DNA from: Alphaproteobacteria bacterium HGW-Alphaproteobacteria-1
Lineage (GTDB): Bacteria; Pseudomonadota; Alphaproteobacteria; Rhodobacterales; Rhodobacteraceae
Direction: 5' to 3'
Length of the DNA stretch: 43,634 bases
Assembly: GCA_002842985.1 (NCBI GenBank)
Contig: PHEQ01000009.1
Span: forward strand, 1 to 43,634
Positions 38,469-43,634 of the stretch are shown one piece after another. Position numbers and translations under genes: made by a program. The notes beneath the pieces were generated by a model. The model had not been told where the DNA came from, made no database searches, and saw nothing but the letters and a program-made list of their open reading frames with translations. The stretch's first letter is position 1. The number at the start of each line of letters is the position of its first letter.

Positions 38469-39257
38469 ATGACCGGAGAGTTGTCCCCCATCGACAAGGC
38501 CAAGTTCGTCGCCGCCAAACGCTCGGTCGATTACATCGAGGACGGGATGCGCGTGGGTCTCGGCACCGGCTCCACCGCCGCGTGGATGGTGCGCTGTCTG
38601 GGTGAGCTGGTGCGCGAGGACGGTCTCAGGATCAAGGGTGTGCCCACCTCCACCCGCACCGCCGAACTGGCGCGCGAGGTCGGTATCGAGGTGATCAGCC
38701 TTGACGAGGCGAAATGGCTTGATGTGACGATCGACGGCGCGGACGAGTTCGACGCCAATCTCAACCTGATCAAGGGCGGCGGCGGCGCGCTCTTGCAGGA
38801 AAAGATCGTCGCAACCGCCTCTGACCAGATGATCGTGATCGCCGATATCGGCAAGGAGGTCGAGACACTCGGCGCCTTTCCGCTCCCGGTCGAGATCATC
38901 CCCTTCGGCTGGCAGACCACGAAATCGCTGGTCGAGGAACTCTTGATCAACATGGACGTGCTCGGCCGCGACGCCACGCTGCGGATGAACGGCGACCGTC
39001 CCTTCATCACCGATGAGGGCAATTACATCGTCGATCTGCATCTCGGGCGCATCGGCAACCCGCATCAGCTTGCCATGGCGCTCAACCAGATGCCGGGGGT
39101 GGTCGAGAACGGGCTGTTCCTCGATATCTGCGACGTCGTGATCCTCGGTTTCGGTGACGGGCGGGTAGAGACGCGCGACATCAACGACGGCACCGTGGCC
39201 GAAGACCGGATCGACTTTGTCGAAAGCGAGAACCTCTTCGCCGATCTCGACGACTGA
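38469..39257 (+). CDS. rpiA: Ribose-5-phosphate isomerase A
   Basis: The 262-aa enzyme interconverts ribose 5-phosphate and ribulose 5-phosphate in the pentose phosphate and nucleotide pathways. Motifs GLGTGSTAAWMVR, TIDGADEFDANLNLIKGGGGA and LQEKIVA are complete. A TATAAG box lies at 38435-38440, but no matching -35 was found. A stem-loop follows the gene. Confidence 0.95.
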   Translation: MTGELSPIDKAKFVAAKRSVDYIEDGMRVGLGTGSTAAWMVRCLGELVREDGLRIKGVPTSTRTAELAREVGIEVISLDEAKWLDVTIDGADEFDANLNLIKGGGGALLQEKIVATASDQMIVIADIGKEVETLGAFPLPVEIIPFGWQTTKSLVEELLINMDVLGRDATLRMNGDRPFITDEGNYIVDLHLGRIGNPHQLAMALNQMPGVVENGLFLDICDVVILGFGDGRVETRDINDGTVAEDRIDFVESENLFADLDD

Positions 39258-39259
39258 GA

Positions 39260-39280
39260 GCCGTGCCCGCTTGGCACGGC
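39260..39280 (+). terminator. Stem-loop between rpiA and rbfA
   Basis: GCCGTGCC/GGCACGGC, 8-bp perfect arms around a 5-nt loop, 3 bp after the rpiA stop. It lacks a T-tract, so partial termination or mRNA protection are both possible. Confidence 0.5.
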
Positions 39281-39296
39281 CCGCCCCAAGGATTAC

Positions 39297-39704
39297 ATGC
39301 CCGCCATGGCAAAGCATCACACACATGACGGCCCCGGCCCCTCGCAACGCCAGTTGCGGGTGGGTGAACTCATTCGCCGCACCCTCTCGGAGGTGCTGAT
39401 GCGCGGTGACATCCACGACCCCGAGCTGAACCGCCTGTCGATCACGGTGGGCGAAGTGCGCTGTTCGCCCGATCTCAAGATCGCCACCGCCTTTGTCATG
39501 CCGCTCGGCGGCCATGGGGCGGAGGATGCGATCACGCTTCTGGCCCGCAACCGGGCCGAATTGCGCCGCATCATCGGGCGCAAGGCGGGGCTCAAGTTCA
39601 CCCCCGATCTGCGCTTTCGGCTCGACGAGACCTTCGACCAGATCGACGAGACACGGCGTCTGTTCGCGGATGAAAAGGTGCGCCGGGATGTGGAAGGCGA
39701 GTGA
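39297..39704 (+). CDS. rbfA: Ribosome-binding factor A
   Basis: The 135-aa KH-fold protein acts in 30S subunit maturation at the 16S 5' helix. Family segments: [39 protein letters not shown] and the C-terminal [21 protein letters not shown] 39297 has AAGGA 4 nt upstream. ATG 39306 (MAKHHTH) is an alternative start, but further from that site. Confidence 0.93.
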   Translation: MPAMAKHHTHDGPGPSQRQLRVGELIRRTLSEVLMRGDIHDPELNRLSITVGEVRCSPDLKIATAFVMPLGGHGAEDAITLLARNRAELRRIIGRKAGLKFTPDLRFRLDETFDQIDETRRLFADEKVRRDVEGE

Positions 39705-39729
39705 GCCGCCCGCACCCTTTGGCTGGGTC

Positions 39730-39808
39730 ATTGCCCGGCTCGACCGGGCAATCTCTCGGGCTGGTCAGAGCACTTGGCAAGAGAGGCTCCGGTCAAGCCA
39801 GAGGATGG
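39730..39808. repeat. REP-like palindrome and half-unit before the phosphodiester glycosidase gene
   Basis: ATTGCCCGG-CTCGA-CCGGGCAAT is a perfect 9-bp-arm palindrome at 39730-39752. At about 39788-39808 a second half-unit (CCGGTCAAGCC, then GAGGATGGCG) resembles the other orientation of the repeat near 2817. The start codon at 39805 and its GAGG site lie inside this half-unit. Confidence 0.55.
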
Positions 39809-40566
39809 CGCGCGCTCTTTTGAGTGTCTTCGCGCTTGCCCTGGCGCTTGCGCCCCTTCCCGCTGCGGCGGCCTTCTGCCGTGCCATCACCGTTGAAGGT
39901 GCGGGCTACACCCTCTGCGAGGCCGATGCCGCACGCGACGATATCCGCCTCTTTCTCAATGACCCGACGCGCGACGCGCCGCTTGGCAGTTTCTCCAATA
40001 TCGACCGGCTGCTGATGCCCGAGGGCAAGCGCCTCGCCTTCGCCATGAACGGCGGCATGTATCACGCCGACCGCCGCCCCGTCGGCCTGCATGTCGAGGC
40101 AGGACAAGAGATAGCGCCGCTTGTCACCTCCGCCGGTCCGGGCAATTTCGGGATGCTGCCCAACGGCGTGTTCTGCGTCACCGAGGGTGCCGCCCATGTC
40201 ATCGAATCCCGCCGCTTCGCGCGCGAGGCGCCCGCCTGCCGGTTTGCCACCCAATCGGGGCCCATGCTGGTGATCGACGGCGCGCTCCATCCCCGCTTCA
40301 TCGAGGACAGCGACAGCCGCCATATCCGCAACGGCGTCGGCACCTCGGCGGACGGGCGGCGCGTGTGGTTTCTCATCTCCGACGCGCCGGTAAATTTCCA
40401 CCGCTTCGCCCGCGTTTTCCGCGACCACCTCGGCGCGCCACAGGCGCTCTATCTCGATGGCAAGGTGTCGCGGCTTCATGCGCCGGGACTGGAGCGCTCT
40501 GACCTCGGCTTTCCGCTCGGGCCGATGGTGGGCGTGGTGGTTGACGCCGGGACCGCACTCGACTAG
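39805..40566 (+). CDS. Phosphodiester glycosidase family protein (NAGPA-like), secreted
   Basis: The 253-aa protein has a signal peptide MARALLSVFALALALAPLPA and a NAGPA-type domain with FAMNGGMYHADRRPVGLHVE, NFGMLPNGVFCV, ATQSGPMLVIDG and NGVGTSADGRRVWFLIS. In the family this domain hydrolyses sugar phosphodiesters. The bacterial substrate is unknown; envelope glycan processing is inferred. The start lies within a repeat half-unit, and the reading frame continues further upstream through that repeat. Confidence 0.82.
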   Translation: MARALLSVFALALALAPLPAAAAFCRAITVEGAGYTLCEADAARDDIRLFLNDPTRDAPLGSFSNIDRLLMPEGKRLAFAMNGGMYHADRRPVGLHVEAGQEIAPLVTSAGPGNFGMLPNGVFCVTEGAAHVIESRRFAREAPACRFATQSGPMLVIDGALHPRFIEDSDSRHIRNGVGTSADGRRVWFLISDAPVNFHRFARVFRDHLGAPQALYLDGKVSRLHAPGLERSDLGFPLGPMVGVVVDAGTALD

Positions 40567-40568
40567 GC
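40541..40568 (+). promoter_or_regulatory. Candidate truB promoter (TTGACG-16-CTAGGC)
   Basis: TTGACG at 40541-40546, a 16-bp spacer and CTAGGC at 40563-40568. It lies in the 3' end of the preceding gene, whose TAG stop is part of the -10 box. It would give a leader of about 30 nt for truB. Confidence 0.55.
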
Positions 40569-40604
40569 GCTCGGCCCTGATCCGCAGACAACAAGGGGCC
40601 GAAC

Positions 40605-41510
40605 ATGGCACGCAAGCCCAAGGGGCGCGACATCTCGGGATGGCTGGTGGTGGACAAGCCTGCGGGCCTTACCTCCACCGCCGTCGTCAACAAGGTCAAA
40701 TGGGCGCTTGAGGCGCGCAAGGCCGGCCATGCCGGCACGCTCGACCCGGAGGCGACCGGCGTTCTGGCCATAGCACTCGGCGAGGCGACCAAGACCGTTC
40801 CCTATATCACCGAGGCGCTCAAGGCCTACCGTTTTACCGTTCGGCTTGGGCAGGCGACCAATACCGACGATGCCGAGGGCGAGGTGATTGCGACAAGCGA
40901 CGCGCGCCCCACCGATGACGCGATCAAGGCCGCGCTCGGGGCCTTCGTGGGCGAGATCATGCAGGTGCCGCCGCGCTTTTCCGCCGTCAAGATCGACGGG
41001 CAGCGCGCCTATAAACGCGCCCGAGATGGCGAGGAATTCGAGGTCGCGGCCCGCCCGCTCTGGGTCGAGGAACTGCTGCTCGTGGACCGGCCCGATGACA
41101 ACACGGCGGTGCTCGACATGGTCTGCGGCAAGGGCGGATATGTCCGCTCCATCGCCCGCGATCTCGGGCAGGCGCTCGGCTGTTTCGGCCATGTGGTCAC
41201 GCTACGCCGCCTCTGGTCCGGCCCGTTTGACGCCGAGGACGGGGTGAGCCTCGAGACTATCGAGGCGCTGGCCCGCACCGGCGATCTGGACACCTATATT
41301 CGTCCACTGGAGGAGGGGCTTTCAGATCTGCCCATGGTCACCGCCACGCCCGAAGGAGCGGCGCGGCTGCGCAACGGCAATCCCGGCATGGTGATCGCAA
41401 GCGACGTGGACTATGGCGAGGAATGCTGGGCCGCCTTCGAGGGCCGCGCGCTTGCGGTGGGACACTACAAGGCGGGCGAATTGCACCCCGTGCGCGTCTT
41501 CAACCGATGA
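40605..41510 (+). CDS. truB: tRNA pseudouridine-55 synthase
   Basis: The 301-aa enzyme makes pseudouridine 55 in the T-loop of tRNAs. The catalytic Asp47 lies in [20 protein letters not shown], and the conserved [20 protein letters not shown] and [13 protein letters not shown] follow. An AAGGGG site precedes the ATG. The stop overlaps the next start in ATGA. Confidence 0.96.
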   Translation: MARKPKGRDISGWLVVDKPAGLTSTAVVNKVKWALEARKAGHAGTLDPEATGVLAIALGEATKTVPYITEALKAYRFTVRLGQATNTDDAEGEVIATSDARPTDDAIKAALGAFVGEIMQVPPRFSAVKIDGQRAYKRARDGEEFEVAARPLWVEELLLVDRPDDNTAVLDMVCGKGGYVRSIARDLGQALGCFGHVVTLRRLWSGPFDAEDGVSLETIEALARTGDLDTYIRPLEEGLSDLPMVTATPEGAARLRNGNPGMVIASDVDYGEECWAAFEGRALAVGHYKAGELHPVRVFNR

Positions 41511-42064
41511 GCGCCCCCGAGGACCGGCACGACCCCGGCGGCAAGGTGCGGCTGCGCCTGCCCGACGGTATCATCGGCGGAGCGACGTTTTCACCCTGCG
41601 GGCGCTACCGGCAGGCACTGACACGCGATTGGACACCCGAAGGCGCGACACCCCGCGCCGTGCTCTTTGTGGGCATGAACCCCTCCGTCGCCAGCGCCGA
41701 AGTGTCCGACCCCACCTGTCACCGCGAACTGACCTTTGCCCGCGACTGGGGATACACCCGCTATCTCAAGGGGAATGTTCTCGACTGGCGCGCCACGTCG
41801 CCGCGCGACCTGCCCGCACCCGATCTGGTGTGCAGCCCGGCCAATATCCCCGCGCTCCTCGCCATGGCCGAAGAGGCCGAGTTGATCGTGATGGCCTATG
41901 GCAAGCTGCATGCGCGCTACGGCGGGATCGTGCGCGCGGCCACACTCGCTCTGGCCGCAACGGGCCGCCCGCTCAGATGCTTCGGGCTCAACAAGGATGG
42001 CTCGGCCAAGCACCCGCTCTATCTGCGCAAGGATGCGGCGCTGGTGCCGTTTTCGATCGCATAG
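41507..42064 (+). CDS. DUF1643 domain-containing protein
   Basis: The 185-aa protein has [21 protein letters not shown] (the DUF1643 NPSxA signature) followed by [22 protein letters not shown] and [16 protein letters not shown]. The family is uncharacterised; a nucleic-acid or nucleotide role has been suspected from gene context only. It is coupled to truB by a 4-bp overlap. Confidence 0.85.
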   Translation: MSAPEDRHDPGGKVRLRLPDGIIGGATFSPCGRYRQALTRDWTPEGATPRAVLFVGMNPSVASAEVSDPTCHRELTFARDWGYTRYLKGNVLDWRATSPRDLPAPDLVCSPANIPALLAMAEEAELIVMAYGKLHARYGGIVRAATLALAATGRPLRCFGLNKDGSAKHPLYLRKDAALVPFSIA

Positions 42065-42100
42065 CCGATCGGCTCACCAGACATCACCCCCCGGAACGCG

Positions 42101-42125
42101 AAAGGCCCCCGAACGGAGGGCCTTT
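42101..42125. terminator. Bidirectional terminator between DUF1643 and the DegP-like gene
   Basis: AAAGGCCC (42101-42108) pairs with GGGCCTTT (42118-42125) around a C/G-rich loop. A-run and T-run flanks allow termination in both directions, as expected between convergent genes. Confidence 0.75.
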
Positions 42126-42148
42126 CACAAGATTTGACGCAGGTGCGG

Positions 42149-43612
42149 CTATTCCTCGATCCCGAGCGCCACGAAGCGCGGATCGCCCCCCCGCCGCACC
42201 AAAAGCAGGATAGACCGCCGCCCCGCCTCGCGCGCCTCGGCGATGCGGGCGTCCATATCGGCGATGCTTGCCACCTTCTGCTGGCCCGCTTCGGTGATCA
42301 CGTCACCCGCGCGCAGGCCCTTCTCGAAGGCCTCCGAGGTTTCGTCCACGCCCGTCACGACCAACCCGCTTACGCTGCTGTCAAGCTCAAGCTGCCCGCG
42401 CACCTCGTCATCGAGCGGTTGGAGCGTCACCCCGAAAATGGATTTCTCCTCGGGTGCCTCCGGCGTGCCGCCGGGCTGCACCACCGGGATCGCGCCCTCG
42501 GCTTCCTCACGACGGCCAAGCGTCACCCGCAGCGTCTGGGTCTTGCCCTCGCGGAACACGACCACACGCACGGTCTTGCCGACCTCGGTATTGCCGACCT
42601 GCCGTACAAGGCTGCGGGTATCGGCCACGTCTCGCCCGTCAAAGGACATGATAACGTCGCCCGAGAGCATCCCGGCATCCGCCGATGGCCCCTCGGGCAC
42701 ATCCGTCACAAGGGCGCCTGCGGCCTTTTCCAGCCCCATGGCCTCGGCCACGTCCGGGGTCACGTCCTGAATGCGCACCCCAAGCCAGCCGCGCCGCGTC
42801 TCGCCGAATTCCTGCAACTGCGCGACCACCTGCTTGACCACGTTCGAGGCCATCGAAAACCCGATCCCGATTGAGCCGCCCGTGGGGCTCAGAATCGCCG
42901 TGTTGACGCCCACGACCTCGCCATCGAGATTGAAGAGCGGTCCACCCGAATTGCCCCGGTTGATCGCGGCATCGGTCTGAATGTAATCGTCATACGTCCC
43001 CGAAAGCGCACGATTGCGCGCCGAGACGATCCCGGCGGACAGCGAAAAGCCCTGCCCCAGCGGGTTGCCCATGGCAAGCACCCAATCGCCTACGCGCGCG
43101 GTGTCGCTGTCGCCGAACTTCACGTAGGGCAACGGCGTGTCGCTCTCGACCTTCAAGACCGCGATGTCGGTCTTGGGGTCGGTGCCGATGACCTTGGCGG
43201 GCAGGGTCTTGCCCGAGAAGAACTCGATATTGATCTCGTCCGCACCCTCGATCACGTGGTTGTTCGTGACCACGAAACCGTCCTCGGAAATGACAAAGCC
43301 CGAACCAAGCGCCGAGGAGCGGCGGGGCCGGTTGCCCTCGTCCATCCGGTCGCGGAAACGCTCGAAGAAATCCTCGAAGGGCGAACCTTCGGGCACCAAC
43401 GGGCTCGCACCGGCATTGCCCTCGACCATCGTCGAGGTGGTGATGTTGACCACAGAGGGGCTGACCTTCTGCGCCAGATCGGCGAAGCTGTCAGGGCGTG
43501 CCTGCGCCACAAGGGCCTGCGCGATCAACAGCCCGATGCTCAATGCCAGCAACCACAGCGCGCGTACCGGCACCAGCACCGGTCGTGATTGGGATATTAC
43601 GGATCTTGTCAC
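42149..43612 (-). CDS. DegP/HtrA-family (Do-like) periplasmic serine protease
   Basis: The 487-aa protein has an N-terminal signal/anchor (ALWLLALSIGLLIAQALVAQA), a trypsin-like domain with the triad H119 (TNNHV), D149 (KTDIAVL) and S222 (RGNSGGPLF), then two PDZ domains (about 275-370 and 390-485). It degrades or chaperones misfolded envelope proteins. The GTG at 43612 is chosen because GGAGAG stands 6 nt before it; a TTG at 43633 has no such site. The promoter region is outside the window. Confidence 0.93.
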   Translation of the reverse strand: MTRSVISQSRPVLVPVRALWLLALSIGLLIAQALVAQARPDSFADLAQKVSPSVVNITTSTMVEGNAGASPLVPEGSPFEDFFERFRDRMDEGNRPRRSSALGSGFVISEDGFVVTNNHVIEGADEINIEFFSGKTLPAKVIGTDPKTDIAVLKVESDTPLPYVKFGDSDTARVGDWVLAMGNPLGQGFSLSAGIVSARNRALSGTYDDYIQTDAAINRGNSGGPLFNLDGEVVGVNTAILSPTGGSIGIGFSMASNVVKQVVAQLQEFGETRRGWLGVRIQDVTPDVAEAMGLEKAAGALVTDVPEGPSADAGMLSGDVIMSFDGRDVADTRSLVRQVGNTEVGKTVRVVVFREGKTQTLRVTLGRREEAEGAIPVVQPGGTPEAPEEKSIFGVTLQPLDDEVRGQLELDSSVSGLVVTGVDETSEAFEKGLRAGDVITEAGQQKVASIADMDARIAEAREAGRRSILLLVRRGGDPRFVALGIEE

Positions 43613-43634
43613 TGCGAACTCTCCTTCGCTCAAT

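Overview
The window is a GC-rich, densely coded alphaproteobacterial chromosome segment, most likely from the Roseobacter group (Rhodobacterales). Support for this comes from a class I lysyl-tRNA synthetase, DUF6478, DUF2125 and UPF0262 proteins, a Hint-domain orphan, the leuC-leuD-membrane protein-nuclease-leuB layout, and short palindromic repeats of a kind I recall from roseobacters. Species cannot be given. No rRNA, tRNA, CRISPR array, integrase or transposase is visible.

Layout. (1) 1-3512, minus: the str operon rpsL-rpsG-fusA-tuf (tuf cut by the window edge), with a near-consensus promoter at 3484-3512. (2) 3562-9874: a glycosyltransferase-like gene converging on a minus-strand run DUF2125-pmbA/tldE-cysQ-EamA transporter, then an SDR oxidoreductase. 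(3) 9934-18390: purD and xseA diverge from one compact promoter region. The ilvD-lipoprotein-DUF6478-unknown group follows on minus, then a CPBP membrane protease and accD-folC on plus. (4) 19677-24236, minus: a capsule/Kdo operon, kpsT-kpsE-kdsA-phosphomannomutase, without its kpsM permease. (5) 24481-26399: four coupled genes, UPF0262, low-molecular-weight phosphatase, SnoaL-like and GNAT. (6) 26413-27989: an inserted, less GC-rich segment with one gene, an orphan PD-(D/E)XK-type nuclease. It is bracketed by a 97-bp direct repeat made from the 3' end of the GNAT gene. (7) 28075-35776: LpxR-like lipid A deacylase, Hint protein, then leuC-leuD, two envelope-type genes and leuB. (8) 35814-43612: cytochrome c lipoprotein, lysK, TerB-like, rpiA-rbfA, phosphodiester glycosidase, truB-DUF1643, and a DegP/HtrA protease running off the right edge.

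Most genes are housekeeping: translation, branched-chain amino acids, purine, folate and fatty acid synthesis, DNA repair, and envelope. The accessory signal is concentrated in the nuclease insertion. The downstream GNAT fragment there is not a simple copy. Upstream of the near-identical 97 bp, homology continues at codon level with third-position changes and then ends, so the fragment looks like the tail of a divergent allele brought in with the nuclease gene.

A second pattern is regulatory. Several genes are preceded by TTGnnn, 16 bp, then a CTAG-type -10 box. Between purD and xseA one palindromic CTAG appears to serve as the -10 core in both directions.
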